A DNA stretch of 64,000 bases from Streptomyces sp. NRRL S-31 (GCF_000718775.1 NZ_JOCB01000017.1:27642-91641); one strand, 5' to 3'. Positions 51,202 through 61,500 are shown, numbered from the stretch's first letter. Program-made: numbers and translations. Notes: generated by a model not told the origin, from the letters alone.

Positions 51202-51582
51202 TCACCGCTCGGCGCGGGTGCGGGGCAGGCAGCCGAACCAGTCCACCGTGCCCTTGTGCGAGGTGTAGCCGAGGCACCTGAGCGTCCGGTCGTGCAGGGT
51301 GCCGGTCCGGTCCACCCCGCCGTCCAGGTAGTCGTCCTTCTGGTGGGGCTGTACGAGGGTGTCGATCTCGACGGTGTACCAGCGGCGTCCGTGGTCCGGC
51401 AGGTCGCACCCATGGCCGGTGACGTTGCGGCTGGGCCCCTCGCTCCATATGGGCCGTTCGGCTCGGTCGCAGTGCGCGCTGTCGGAGGCGGCGGCGGTGC
51501 CGGCGCCGGCGCCGATCAGGGCCGTGGCGGCCGTGGCCACCGCCACGGTGGCGCCGAGCAGGCGGGCGAGCGTGGGGTTCAT
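51202..51582 (-). CDS. Secreted small protein, unknown function
   Basis: The 126-residue product has a clear signal peptide (LLGATVAVATAATALIGAGAG, cleavage after about residue 32) and a mature part with four cysteines (SAHCDRAERP, GHGCDLPDH, TLRCLGY, WFGCLPR), probably two disulfides. It has no catalytic motif I recognise. It could be a secreted protease inhibitor or cell-wall protein. The ATG is preceded by TAGGAGGACC. It converges with the Ppx/GppA gene. Confidence 0.7.
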   Translation of the reverse strand: MNPTLARLLGATVAVATAATALIGAGAGTAAASDSAHCDRAERPIWSEGPSRNVTGHGCDLPDHGRRWYTVEIDTLVQPHQKDDYLDGGVDRTGTLHDRTLRCLGYTSHKGTVDWFGCLPRTRAER

Positions 51583-51904
51583 GGTGCGGTCCTCCTACCA
51601 GCGGGGGTGACGGCCGGGAATCGCCGAGTCACCTTTGTGTGATCGTCACACCCGGCGGGGAGGTGCCGCTCGGCCACGGGCGCCCCGGTCCCCCGACCCG
51701 GTGACACCCGTACCGCCAATGCAGCAGATCGTGACCCCTGGCCGGCCGATCGGCCCGCACCCGGCCCACGGTATTGACATGAACCTGCGCCACCCTCGAC
51801 CCTTTCGTGCGTGAAGTTGCTCGAATGACGCCCATTTCAAGCGTGTCCGAGCATTCCCAGTCAGGACAGTCATTCCGCAGAGGTGCGAGGGGAGCTGTTC
51901 CGCC
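51583..51904. other. Divergent intergenic region before GH31 gene
   Basis: About 320 bases. TTGACA at 51774-51779 is a perfect -35, but a -10 at 17-18 bases is poor. The promoters for both genes must be here. Downstream of it the sequence is AT-richer (51830-51880). Confidence 0.35.
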
Positions 51905-54547
51905 ATGCGAAGACTCCGACATCGTGGGCCGTGGAGGGCCTGGGTTCCGCCCGGGCTGGTGATCGCCCTGGCCGCGACCGCGCTGACCGGCCCGGCGCCC
52001 GCCGAGGCCGCCGCCACCGCCTCCGGCGCCGTACTGGACGCCGCCCACGGCAGCGTCGGCTGGCAGAGCCCGGTCTACGCCCGGGGCACCGGCGGCGGCC
52101 CCGAGAAGTGCCCCGCTCCGGCCGACGACCCCGACGAGGGGGTCTGCGACCGCTTCGACCTGACCGTCTCGGTGCCGGACGGCTACTGGGACGACAACCC
52201 CGAGGGCGGCGTCCCGCTGTCGGTCCGCTGGGAGCGCCCCTCCGACGACTTCGACCTGTACGTCTACGACGACCACGGCAAGCAGGTGGCGTCCAGCGCG
52301 GGCACCGCCGACCCCGAGGCCACCGTGATCCCCCGGGCGTCGGGGACGTACCACGTGGTCGTGGTGCCGTACGACGTGCGCGGCGGCTCCTTCACCGGCA
52401 CCGCGTACCTGCCCGCGACCACGGACGCCGGTGACCTCACGTCCTTCTCGGGCGGCGACGGCAGGTACACGATCGGGGCGGGCCCGCTCACGGCCCGGGC
52501 CGATTTCCTGACGGACGGCCGGCTGCGCCTCCAGGCGGACCCGTCGGGTGTGCTCGGCGATCCGGCCGGTACCGCCATCGTGCGCGAGCGGCAGGCCCTC
52601 CAGCGGCACACCTCCTCCTTCGACACGGGCGAGTACTACGGCATCCGCTCCCCCGAGGCCGTGCTGCGCGTGTACAAGAAGCCGCTGCGGTTCGGGCTGT
52701 ACGAACCGGACGACCGCACCCGGATCTGGCAGGAGGACAAGCCGCTGCGCTGGTCGACCGGCGGGATGCGGCAGAGCCTCGCGCGCGGCGCGGACGAGCA
52801 GTTCTTCGGCGGCGGCGAGCAGAACGGCGGCTTCTCGCACCGAAACCGCACGGTGTACGTCGCCAACAGCTTCGACTGGAACGAGGGCGGCCACAACAAC
52901 TCCCAGCCGTTCTACCTCTCCAGCGCCGGCTACGGCGTCTTCCGGAACACCTTCGCGCCGGGCGTGTACACCTTCGGCTCGCCGGTCACCACCGGCCAGC
53001 AGGAACGGCGGTTCGACGCCTACTACTTCCTCGGGGACGCCAAGCAGGTGATCGGCCGGTACACGCGGCTGGTCGGCAGGCCGTTCATGCCGCCGGTGTA
53101 CGGCCTGGAACCCGGCGACTCCGACTGCTATTTGCACAACGCCAACCGGGGCGAGCGGCACACCCTGGACGCGCTGGAGGTCGCCGACGGGTACACGCGC
53201 AACCGGATGCCGCTCGGCTGGATGCTGGTCAACGACGGCTACGGCTGCGGGTACGAGAACCTGGAGCGGACCGCCGAGGGCCTGCGGGACCACCACGCGC
53301 AGCTCGGCCTGTGGACCCAGGACGGCATCGACAAGCTCGCCGACCAGGTCAGGGCGGGCCAGCGGGTGGCCAAGCTGGACGTGGCCTGGGTCGGCAACGG
53401 CTACAAGTTCGCGCTGGACGCGTGCGACGCGGCGAAGAAGGGCATCGAGGACAACAGCGACGCCCGCGGCTTCGTATGGCTGCCCGCCTCCTGGGCGGGC
53501 GCCCAGCGCTGCGGGGTGCTGTGGAGCGGCGACCAGAAACTGTCCTGGGATTACATCCGCTGGCAGATCCCGACGTACGCCGGGGCGACCATGTCCGGCA
53601 TCGCGTACAACACCGGTGACGTGGGCAGCATCTACCGCCACGACGCCGCGATGTACGCCCGCGACCTCCAGTGGAAGGCGTTCCTGCCGGCCGTCATGAC
53701 GATGGACGGCTGGGCCACCGACCTCACCACGGGCAAGCCCGCCGACCAGCAGCCGTGGCGGGACGGCGAGCCGTACACCTCCGTCAACCGCAAGTACCTC
53801 CAGCTGAAGGAGCGGCTGCTGCCGTACATGTACACCCTGTCCGCCCAGGCGGCGAAGACCGGTGTGGGCGCGGTGCGTCCGCTGTGGCTGGAGTACCCGG
53901 ACGACCCGGACACGCTCGGGGCGCGGGCCACGTACGAGTTCCTGTCCGGCCCCGACTTCCTGGTGGCGCCGGTCTACGAGGACTCCGACACCCGCGACGG
54001 CATCTATCTGCCGAAGGGCACCTGGACCGACTACTGGACCGGCCGCACCTACCGGGGTCCGACCACCGTCGACGGCTACCACGCCCCGCTGGACACCCTG
54101 CCGCTGTTCGTGCGCGAGGGCGCGATCGTGCCCATGTGGCCCAAGGGCACGACGAGTTGGCAGACCCGGGACCGGCACGAGCTGGACTGGGACCTGTACC
54201 CGGCCGCGCACGGCACCAGCCGCTACACGCTGTACGAGGACGACGGGGTGACCCGGGCCTTCGCGCGGGGCGCCGCGGCCACGCAGCGGGCGGCGGTGCG
54301 GACCGACGCCCGGGGCACGACCGTGACGGTGGGCGCGAGCAGGGGCGGGTACGCGGGCAAGGTGGACGCGCGGACGTACCGGTTCACCGTGCACGGCGGC
54401 ACGGCTCCCGCGCGGGTCCTGCTCGGCGGGCGCCAACTGCCGCGGAGCGCCTGGTCGTACGACGCCCGCACGCGGGTCACCACCGTCGGGACACCGAGCC
54501 TGCCGCTCGACCGCGGGTTCACCGTGCGCCTGGACACCGGGAGGTAA
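51905..54547 (+). CDS. Secreted GH31 glycoside hydrolase with N-terminal pre-peptidase-like domain
   Basis: The 880-residue protein has a signal peptide (WVPPGLVIALAATALTGPAPA), a pre-peptidase C-terminal-like beta domain (about 70-180; DDFDLYVYDDHG), the GH31 N-domain, a TIM barrel with the nucleophile Asp492 in AKLDVAWVGNG and acid/base Asp543 in WSGDQKLSWD, and a C-terminal beta domain with a DUF5110-like end. It acts on alpha-linked glycans (alpha-glucan, xyloglucan or galactoside); specificity cannot be fixed. Its stop lies ten bases before the first dre-like site of the chitinase gene. Confidence 0.92.
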   Translation: MRRLRHRGPWRAWVPPGLVIALAATALTGPAPAEAAATASGAVLDAAHGSVGWQSPVYARGTGGGPEKCPAPADDPDEGVCDRFDLTVSVPDGYWDDNPEGGVPLSVRWERPSDDFDLYVYDDHGKQVASSAGTADPEATVIPRASGTYHVVVVPYDVRGGSFTGTAYLPATTDAGDLTSFSGGDGRYTIGAGPLTARADFLTDGRLRLQADPSGVLGDPAGTAIVRERQALQRHTSSFDTGEYYGIRSPEAVLRVYKKPLRFGLYEPDDRTRIWQEDKPLRWSTGGMRQSLARGADEQFFGGGEQNGGFSHRNRTVYVANSFDWNEGGHNNSQPFYLSSAGYGVFRNTFAPGVYTFGSPVTTGQQERRFDAYYFLGDAKQVIGRYTRLVGRPFMPPVYGLEPGDSDCYLHNANRGERHTLDALEVADGYTRNRMPLGWMLVNDGYGCGYENLERTAEGLRDHHAQLGLWTQDGIDKLADQVRAGQRVAKLDVAWVGNGYKFALDACDAAKKGIEDNSDARGFVWLPASWAGAQRCGVLWSGDQKLSWDYIRWQIPTYAGATMSGIAYNTGDVGSIYRHDAAMYARDLQWKAFLPAVMTMDGWATDLTTGKPADQQPWRDGEPYTSVNRKYLQLKERLLPYMYTLSAQAAKTGVGAVRPLWLEYPDDPDTLGARATYEFLSGPDFLVAPVYEDSDTRDGIYLPKGTWTDYWTGRTYRGPTTVDGYHAPLDTLPLFVREGAIVPMWPKGTTSWQTRDRHELDWDLYPAAHGTSRYTLYEDDGVTRAFARGAAATQRAAVRTDARGTTVTVGASRGGYAGKVDARTYRFTVHGGTAPARVLLGGRQLPRSAWSYDARTRVTTVGTPSLPLDRGFTVRLDTGR

Positions 54548-54557
54548 AGAACTCGTA

Positions 54558-54592
54558 TGGTCTAGTCCAAAGAGCGCTTTGGTCTAGTCCAA
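54558..54592 (+). promoter_or_regulatory. Two direct copies of a DasR-type (dre-like) site before the chitinase gene
   Basis: TGGTCTAGTCCAA occurs at 54558-54570 and 54580-54592, 22 bases apart, two helical turns. Each contains the TGGtcTAGtCCA dyad of the dre family. Repeated such elements are characteristic of Streptomyces chitinase promoters. Confidence 0.8.
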
Positions 54593-54621
54593 CTCATTGA
54601 CGTGACCGCAACAGCTCCCGG

Positions 54622-54655
54622 AGGGTGGGGCTCCCCGCTTGGGGATCCCCACCCT
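54622..54655 (+). promoter_or_regulatory. 5' leader hairpin before the chitinase ribosome site
   Basis: AGGGTGGGG (54622-54630) pairs with CCCCACCCT (54647-54655), with an inner CCCC/GGGG stem and a four-base loop. It ends just before TGGAGGC, the ribosome site. It could stabilise the mRNA or act as an attenuator. Confidence 0.6.
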
Positions 54656-54667
54656 CTGGAGGCACGC

Positions 54668-55882
54668 ATGAGACGTCTTCGGGCATGTCTGGGCGCGGCC
54701 GCGGCCGTCGCCCTCGCCGCCGCCGGCACCACCGCGCTGGTCGCGGGCAACGCCTCGGGCGCCACCACCGCGCTCGGCAACCGCTGGTACGCCGCCGCCC
54801 CCTATCTGATGCCCCTGGACAACGACCCGCCGGACGCCGCCGCCATCATGGACGCCACCGGCCTGAAGGCGTTCCAGCTGGCCTTCGTCCTCGCCCCCAA
54901 CGGTGGGGGCTGCACGCCCACTTGGGACGGCACGGCACCGGTCTCCGCCGACACCGCCGTACGGTCGATGATCGACACCATCCGGGCCAAGGGCGGTGAC
55001 GTCTCCGTCTCCATCGGCGGCTACGGCGGCACCAAGCTCGGCCAGGCGTGCGCGGACCCGGCGTCCACGGCGGCGGCCTACCAGCAGGTCATCACCAAGT
55101 ACGGGCTGCGCGCCATCGACTTCGACCTGGAGGAGCCGGAGTACGAGAACACCGCGGCCATCCGGAACGAGATCGGCGCCGCGAAGATCCTCCAGCAGAA
55201 CAACCCCGGTCTGTACGTCTCCGTGACCACGGCCGGCACGGCGGACGGCACCGGCTGGTTCGGCAAGCAGATGCTGCTGGAGGCCAAGTCGCAGGGGTTC
55301 ACCCCGAACAACTTCTCCATCATGCCGTTCGACGGCGGCTTCAACGGGGCGGCGAGCCAGACCGGCGCGCTGACCAACTTCAACTCGATCCTCCGGTCCA
55401 CCTTCGGCTGGGACCAGGCGACCGCCTACGCCCACGAGGGCTTCTCCGGCATGAACGGCCGCAGCGACACCGGCGAGTACTTCGCCCAGGCCGACTTCCA
55501 GACCGTGCTCGACTACGCCACGAGCCACAACATGGACCGGTTCACGTTCTGGTCGCTGAACCGCGACCGGCAGTGCACCCCGGCCGACAACGGGGGCCGC
55601 ACCTCCGGCACCTGCTCCAGCGTGGCCCAGAACGCGTGGGACTTCGCCAAGTACTCGGTGAAGTTCGCCGGGGTGACCCCGCCCACCACCACCCCCACCC
55701 CGACGCCCACGCCGACCCCGACCCCGACCGCCTGCAAGACGGCCTGGAGTGCCGCGGCGGCGTACCCGGCCGGCACCGAGGTCTCGTACGACAAGCACAA
55801 CTGGAAGGCCAAGTGGTGGACCCAGAACGAGGCACCGGGCGCCTCGCAGTGGGGGCCGTGGCAGGACGAGGGCGCCTGCTGA
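54668..55882 (+). CDS. Secreted GH18 chitinase with C-terminal CBM5/12
   Basis: The 404-residue enzyme has a signal peptide (CLGAAAAVALAAAGTTALVAG), a GH18 barrel whose catalytic motif is IDFDLEEPE with acid Glu155, preceded by VSVSIGGYGG (the family SxGG motif), a Pro-Thr linker (PTPTPTPTPT) and a C-terminal chitin-binding module (WSAAAAYPAGTEVSY, KAKWWTQNEAPG). It hydrolyses chitin to oligomers imported by sugar ABC systems. The ATG follows GGAGG. Two dre-like sites upstream imply DasR control and induction by GlcNAc-type signals. Confidence 0.93.
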   Translation: MRRLRACLGAAAAVALAAAGTTALVAGNASGATTALGNRWYAAAPYLMPLDNDPPDAAAIMDATGLKAFQLAFVLAPNGGGCTPTWDGTAPVSADTAVRSMIDTIRAKGGDVSVSIGGYGGTKLGQACADPASTAAAYQQVITKYGLRAIDFDLEEPEYENTAAIRNEIGAAKILQQNNPGLYVSVTTAGTADGTGWFGKQMLLEAKSQGFTPNNFSIMPFDGGFNGAASQTGALTNFNSILRSTFGWDQATAYAHEGFSGMNGRSDTGEYFAQADFQTVLDYATSHNMDRFTFWSLNRDRQCTPADNGGRTSGTCSSVAQNAWDFAKYSVKFAGVTPPTTTPTPTPTPTPTPTACKTAWSAAAAYPAGTEVSYDKHNWKAKWWTQNEAPGASQWGPWQDEGAC

Positions 55883-55887
55883 ATCTC

Positions 55888-55916
55888 TTGACGTGTTCGG
55901 TTCAAGCCTTTAACTT
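55888..55916 (+). promoter_or_regulatory. Promoter of the PL7 gene
   Basis: TTGACG (55888-55893) and TAACTT (55911-55916) are separated by exactly 17 bases, a close match to the vegetative sigma-70-type consensus. It starts six bases after the chitinase stop. Confidence 0.65.
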
Positions 55917-55936
55917 CCCGGGTCACCGGACGACCA

Positions 55937-55973
55937 AGGATGCGTTCGGCGTTCATCATGCTGAACGCATCCT
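55937..55973. promoter_or_regulatory. 11-bp inverted-repeat operator before the PL7 gene
   Basis: AGGATGCGTTC (55937-55947) and GAACGCATCCT (55963-55973) are perfect inverted repeats with a 15-base spacer; an inner dyad GTTCA-N6-TGAAC overlaps the right arm. The position just after the predicted transcription start fits a repressor site. It is not a dre motif. Confidence 0.6.
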
Positions 55974-55995
55974 GGTCCGATGAAGGGACCCCCAC

Positions 55996-56772
55996 ATGAC
56001 CCGATCACAGCTCCTGGCCGCGACGGCGGCCACGGGCCTCACCCTCGCCCTCACCGTCCTCGGCACCGGCGGCGCGGACGCGGCCGACCCGCACACCGCG
56101 CCCGGCGGCAACTTCGACCTGTCCGTCTGGCAGCTCCAGGAGCCGGTCGGCTCCCCCGGCAAGCCCACCACCATCCCGTCGTCCCGGCTCCAGGGCGCGA
56201 GCGGCTACCAGGACGCGTACTTCTACACCGACACCCGTGACGGCGCGATGACCTTCTGGGCGCCCGAGAAGGGTGTCACCACGCCGAACTCCCAGTACGC
56301 CCGCTCCGAACTGCGCGAGATGAACCGCGACGGCTCCGCCGCCGACTGGGCGCTGAGCGGCAGCCACCGGCTGAGCGCGACCCTGCGCGTGGTGTCCGTG
56401 ACCAAGAACGTGTGCGTCGGCCAGATCCACCTGGGCTCCGGCGGTTCCTCCACCAAGCCGCTGGTGGAGCTGTACTACCACGCCGACGGGGACATCGTCC
56501 TCGGCACCGAGAACTCCCCGTCCGGCGGCCAGACCCCGCACACCGTCGGGCACGTGTCCCTCGGCAAGACCTGGAGCTACACCATCGCCGTCTCCGGCGG
56601 GAACACCGTCGACCTGACCGTGAACGGCTCCACCACCCACTACGCCATCCCGTCGTCCTTCAAGCCGTACAAGCAGTACTTCAAGGCCGGCTCCTACAAC
56701 CAGTCCTCCTCCGACAGCACCACCAACGGCGCCCGCGTGGCCTTCTACGGGCTGACCGTCTCCCACGGCTGA
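55996..56772 (+). CDS. Secreted PL7 alginate lyase
   Basis: The 258-residue enzyme has a signal peptide (LLAATAATGLTLALTVLGTG) and the three conserved PL7 blocks: RSELR (Arg103-Arg107), QIH with His145, and YFKAGSYNQ with catalytic Tyr234. It cleaves alginate by beta-elimination; QIH is typical of guluronate- or mixed-specific members. The ribosome site is GAAGGGA. It has its own promoter and operator. Alginate use is consistent with a marine or plant-litter habitat but not proof. Confidence 0.93.
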   Translation: MTRSQLLAATAATGLTLALTVLGTGGADAADPHTAPGGNFDLSVWQLQEPVGSPGKPTTIPSSRLQGASGYQDAYFYTDTRDGAMTFWAPEKGVTTPNSQYARSELREMNRDGSAADWALSGSHRLSATLRVVSVTKNVCVGQIHLGSGGSSTKPLVELYYHADGDIVLGTENSPSGGQTPHTVGHVSLGKTWSYTIAVSGGNTVDLTVNGSTTHYAIPSSFKPYKQYFKAGSYNQSSSDSTTNGARVAFYGLTVSHG

Positions 56773-56865
56773 CACGCTCCCCGACCTGCGCGACTGGTGC
56801 GAACGCCGGGACGGTCGTAGCGTCGGGTGCACGCGGTCGGAACGGCACGACGGGCGGGAGCGGCC

Positions 56866-57324
56866 ATGCGCGGATCACTGGTGGGAACGACGGTCACCCT
56901 CGCGGCAGGGGCCCTCCTGACAGCCGCCATGACCACGGCCTCGGCCGTGCCGCCGGCCGCCACGGCACCGCGGCACGGCCATGGGTCCCAGCCCGTCCTG
57001 GTCGACTGCCGGTGGCAGCGCACCGTCCGGCCCGACGACTTCCTCCTGGCCTGCGGCGACGGCAACAGCCTCCTCACCGGGCTGCGCTGGTCCGAGTGGA
57101 CCCCGGGCGGGGCGACCGCCGTCGGCGTGAACATGGTGAACGACTGCAAGCCGGACTGCGCGGCCGGCGCCTTCCACTCCTACCCGGTGACCGTCCGGCT
57201 CGACGGCCCCGAGCCGTGGAAGAAGCACCCCTACGTACAGCGCTACACCCGGATGAGCCTCACCTACGCGGACGACCGTCCGGAGGGCTACCACCGGGTC
57301 ATGACGTACCCGCTCTGGGGCTGA
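56866..57324 (+). CDS. Secreted small protein, unknown function
   Basis: The 152-residue protein has a signal peptide (GTTVTLAAGALLTAAMTTASA) and a mature domain with LVDCRWQRTVRPDDFLLACGDGNSLL, where two cysteines probably pair, NDCKPDCAAG with a second pair, and RYTRMSLTYADD. No enzymatic motif is recognised. It resembles small secreted Streptomyces proteins of unknown role found beside polysaccharide-degrading enzymes. The start is supported by GGGAG. Confidence 0.7.
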   Translation: MRGSLVGTTVTLAAGALLTAAMTTASAVPPAATAPRHGHGSQPVLVDCRWQRTVRPDDFLLACGDGNSLLTGLRWSEWTPGGATAVGVNMVNDCKPDCAAGAFHSYPVTVRLDGPEPWKKHPYVQRYTRMSLTYADDRPEGYHRVMTYPLWG

Positions 57325-57525
57325 CGGCCGGGAACCGGCCGGGCGTCCCGGAGCGGTGCGCGGCCGGACACCGGCCGCACACCGGCGGATCGCCCCGGGC
57401 GGCACCGCACGGTCATCCGCGCGGGCGATCCCGCGGCCCGGCCACCGCCATCCGCCCGCCCTCCCCCGTCATGTTGGTGTGACCCCGCACGCCGGCGCCC
57501 CGCGCGCCGGCCGAGAAGAGGTCAC

Positions 57526-58503
57526 ATGCCCCGACGCCCCCGCCCGGCCGGTGCCGCCACCGCCGCGCTCGCACTCGCCCTGGTCGCCGCCGCGCCCGCC
57601 GGCGACGAGGAGCCGCTCGTCACGGAAGCGCGCATCGTCACCCACCTCGACCCGGCCGCCGGGCAGACGCCCGAGAACATCGCGCTCGAACCCGACGGCT
57701 CCGCCGACCTCACCTTCGCCTACGCCCGTACGGTCACGCACGTGACCCCGGACGGGACCCGCACGGTCCGCGCGCGGCTGCCGGAAGTGGCGGCCCCGGC
57801 CACCCCCGTCATGCACAGCGCCCTCGTCACCGGAATCGCCCGCGCCCACGACGGCACGCTGTACGTCAACTACGCCACCGGCACCAGCGCGACCGGCGTC
57901 TGGCGCGTCCCGCCCGGCGGCGGCGCACCGGTGCGCATCGCCCGGCTGCCGCCCGACGGACTGCCCAACGGGCTGGCCCTGGACGAGAGCCGGGGCGTGC
58001 TCTACGCCACCGACTCGGTGCGCGGCACGATCTGGCGCGTCCCGCGGGCGGGCGGCACGGCCACGGCCTGGGCGACGGGGCCGGCCCTCGCCCCGCTCCC
58101 CGCCCCGGCCCTCGACTGCGGCGCCAACGGCGTCAAGGTCCACCGCGGTGCCGTGTGGGTGTCCAACACCGACCGGGGCACCCTGCTGCGCATCCCCGTC
58201 GCCCCGGACGGCGCCGCCGGTCCCGTCGAGACCCGGGCCACCGGGCTCGACGGCATCGACGACTTCGCCTTCCCCGGGCCCGGCACGAGCGTGGTGGCCG
58301 CGCTGAACACGGTCGGCAGGGTGGTGCTGGTGCGCCCGGACCGCACCACCACGACGCTGCTCACCGGGCGGGACGGCCTGTCGGAGCCGACCTCGGTGGC
58401 CGTCCGCGGCCGGACCGTGTACGTGCCGAGCGCCTCCTACCGCGCCCGCCGGGACCCGAACCTCCTCCTCGCCCGGCTCCGGCACCTGATCGGCCGGGGC
58501 TGA
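57526..58503 (+). CDS. Secreted beta-propeller protein (SMP-30/gluconolactonase-like)
   Basis: The 325-residue protein has a signal peptide (AATAALALALVAAAPAG) and repeated propeller blades: PENIALEPDGSADL, VTGIARAHDGTLYVNY, PNGLALDESRGVLYATDS, ANGVKVHRGAVWVSNTDRG and LSEPTSVAVRGRTVYVPS. The blades are typical of SGL or ScyD/E-like proteins. Whether it has lactonase activity is unknown, since metal ligands are not certain. AAGAGG precedes the ATG. A hairpin follows. Confidence 0.8.
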   Translation: MPRRPRPAGAATAALALALVAAAPAGDEEPLVTEARIVTHLDPAAGQTPENIALEPDGSADLTFAYARTVTHVTPDGTRTVRARLPEVAAPATPVMHSALVTGIARAHDGTLYVNYATGTSATGVWRVPPGGGAPVRIARLPPDGLPNGLALDESRGVLYATDSVRGTIWRVPRAGGTATAWATGPALAPLPAPALDCGANGVKVHRGAVWVSNTDRGTLLRIPVAPDGAAGPVETRATGLDGIDDFAFPGPGTSVVAALNTVGRVVLVRPDRTTTTLLTGRDGLSEPTSVAVRGRTVYVPSASYRARRDPNLLLARLRHLIGRG

Positions 58504-58509
58504 GACCGC

Positions 58510-58538
58510 CCGCCGGCCGGGCCGGACCCGGCCGGCGG
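58510..58538. terminator. Bidirectional 12-bp hairpin
   Basis: Arms 58510-58521 and 58527-58538 pair perfectly with a five-base loop, between the convergent propeller protein and pyruvate carboxylase stops. Confidence 0.75.
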
Positions 58539-58590
58539 CCTTCCCCGGCGCCCGGACCCAGGGCTCCCGGCCCCGTGCCCCGTGCCCGGG

Positions 58591-61500
58591 TCAGGCCAGC
58601 TCCGCCAGCAGGTCGCCGCCCTCCACCTGCTGGACGCGGTTGATCGCCAGGCGGGAGACCCGGCCCGCCTTCGGGGCGGTGATCGTGGCCTCCATCTTCA
58701 TCGCCTCGATGGTGGCGACCGTGGCGCCGGCCGCCACCTCGTCGCCCTCGGCGACGGTCAGGGTCACCACACCCGCGAAGGGCGCCGCGACATGGCCGGG
58801 GTCGGACCGGTCGGCCTTCTCCGTCACCGGGACGTCGGTGGCGGCGGCCCGGTCGCGGACCTGGATGGGCCGCAGCTGGCCGTTGAGCGTGGACATCACG
58901 GTGCGCATACCGCGCTCGTCGGCCTCGCCGACCGCCTGGAGCTCGATCAGCAGGCGGACGCCGGGGTCCAGGTCGACGGCGTACTCCTTGCCCGGGCGCA
59001 GGCCGTAGAAGAACGCCTTGCTGTCCAGCACGCTGGTGTCGCCGAAGCTCTGCCGGTGCGTGTCGAACTCGCGGGCCGGACCGGGGAACAGCAGCCTGTT
59101 GAGGGTGGCCCGGCGGTCCTTGGCCAGCCCCTCGCGGTCCTCGGCGGACAGCTCGGGCTCCGGCTTGGGCGCGGCCCTGCCCTGGAGGGCCTTGGTGCGG
59201 AACGGCTCCGGCCAGCCGCCGGGCGGGGTGCCCAGCTCGCCGCGGAGGAAGCCGATCACCGAGTCGGGGATGTCGAACTTGCCGGGGGTCGCCTCGAAGT
59301 CCTCCGGGGAGACACCGGCGCCGACCAGGTGCAGCGCCAGATCGCCGACCACCTTGGAGGACGGGGTGACCTTGACCAGGCGGCCGAGGATGCGGTCGGC
59401 GGCGGCGTACATCGCCTCGATGTCCTCGAAGCGGTCGCCGAGGCCCAGGGCGACGGCCTGGGTGCGCAGGTTGGACAGCTGGCCGCCGGGGATCTCGTGG
59501 TGGTAGACGCGGCCGGTCGGAGAGGCGAGGCCCGCCTCGAAGGGGGCGTAGACCTTGCGGACGCCCTCCCAGTACGGCTCCAGGTCGCCGACCGCCTGGA
59601 GGTCCAGGCCGGTGGGCCGCAGGGAGTGGTCGGTGGCGGCGACGATCGCGGACAGCGACGGCTGGGAGGTCGTACCGGCCATGGAGGCCACCGCGCCGTC
59701 GACCGCGTCCGCCCCGGCCTGGATCGCGGCGAGGTAGGTGGCGAGCTGGCCGCCCGCGGTGTCGTGGGTGTGCAGGTGGACCGGCAGGCCGAACTCGCGG
59801 CGCAGCGCCGAGACGAGCGTGGCGGCGGCCGGGGCGCGCAGCAGGCCCGCCATGTCCTTGACTGCGAGGACGTGGGCGCCCGCCTCGACGATCTGCTCGG
59901 CGAGGCGCAGGTAGTAGTCGAGGGTGTAGAGCCGCTCCGCCGGGTCGCTCAGGTCGGCGGTGTAGCAGAGGGCGACCTCGGCGACCGCCGTGCCGGTCTC
60001 GCGGACCGCGTCGATGGCCGGGCGCATCTGGCCGACGTCGTTGAGGGCGTCGAAGATGCGGAAGATGTCGATGCCGGTGGCGGCGGCCTCCTGCACGAAG
60101 GCGTCGGTGACCTCGGTCGGGTACGGCGTGTAGCCGACGGTGTTGCGGCCGCGCAGCAGCATCTGGAGGCAGATGTTCGGCACCGCCTCGCGCAGGGCGG
60201 CCAGCCGCTCCCACGGGTCCTCGGCGAGGAAGCGCAGCGCGACGTCGTAGGTGGCGCCGCCCCAGCACTCCAGGGAGAGCAGCTGCGGCAGGGTGTGGGC
60301 GACGACCGGGGCGACGGCGAGGAGGTCCTTGGTGCGCACCCGGGTGGCGAGCAGGGACTGGTGGGCGTCGCGGAAGGTGGTGTCGGTGACGCCGATGGTC
60401 GGGGACTCGCGCAGGTGCCGGGCGAAGCCCTCGGGGCCGAGGTCCACCAGGAGCCGGCGGGAACCGGCGGGCGGCTCGCCGGCGGGCAGCGGCGGCAGCT
60501 TGGTCAGCGGGTCGAGCAGGTCGGGCCGTTCGCCGTGCGGCTTGTTGATGGTGACGTCGGCGAGGTAGGTGAGCAGCTTGGTGCCGCGGTCGGCGGAGTG
60601 CCGGGCGGTGAGCAGGTGCGGGCGCCGCTCGATGAAGGAGGTGGTGACCCGGCCCGCCTGGAAGTCGGGGTCGTCCAGGACCGCCTGGAGGAACGGGATG
60701 TTGGTGGCCACGCCGCGGATGCGGAACTCGGCGACCGCGCGCCGGGCCCGGCCGATGGCGGCCCGGAAGTCGCGGCCCCGGCAGGTGAGCTTGACCAGCA
60801 TGGAGTCGAAGTGGGCGCTGATCTCCGTACCGGCGTGGGTGGTGCCGCCGTCGAGCCGGATGCCGGAGCCGCCCGGGGAGCGGTAGGCGCTGATCCGGCC
60901 GGTGTCCGGGCGGAAGCCGTTGGCGGGGTCCTCGGTGGTGATGCGGCACTGGAGGGCGGCGCCGCGCAGGGTCACCGTGTCCTGGGAGAGGCCGAGGTCG
61001 GCGAGGGTCTCGCCGGCGGCGATGCGGAGCTGGGCCTGGACCAGGTCGACATCGGTGACCTCCTCGGTCACGGTGTGCTCGACCTGGATGCGCGGGTTCA
61101 TCTCGATGAAGACGTGGTTGCCGTCGCGGTCGAGCAGGAACTCGACGGTGCCGGCGTTGCGGTAGCCGATCTCGCGGGCGAAGCGGACGGCGTCGGCGCA
61201 GATGCGGTCGCGCAGGGCCGGGTCCAGGTTGGGCGCCGGGGCCAGCTCGATGACCTTCTGGTGGCGGCGCTGCACCGAGCAGTCGCGCTCGAAGAGGTGG
61301 ATCACGTTGCCCTCGCCGTCGGCGAGGATCTGCACCTCGATGTGGCGGGGCTCGACGACGGCCTTCTCCAGGAAGACGGTCGGGTCGCCGAACGCGGCGT
61401 CGGCCTCGCGGGAGGCGGCCTCGATGGACTCGCGCAGCTGGGCCGGGTCCTCCACCCGGCGCATGCCGCGACCGCCGCCGCCGGCCACCGCCTTGACGAA

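Noticed and set aside
51774..51810. Consensus -35 TTGACA as a promoter
   Set aside because: No acceptable -10 lies at 16-19 bases, so a complete promoter was not called.
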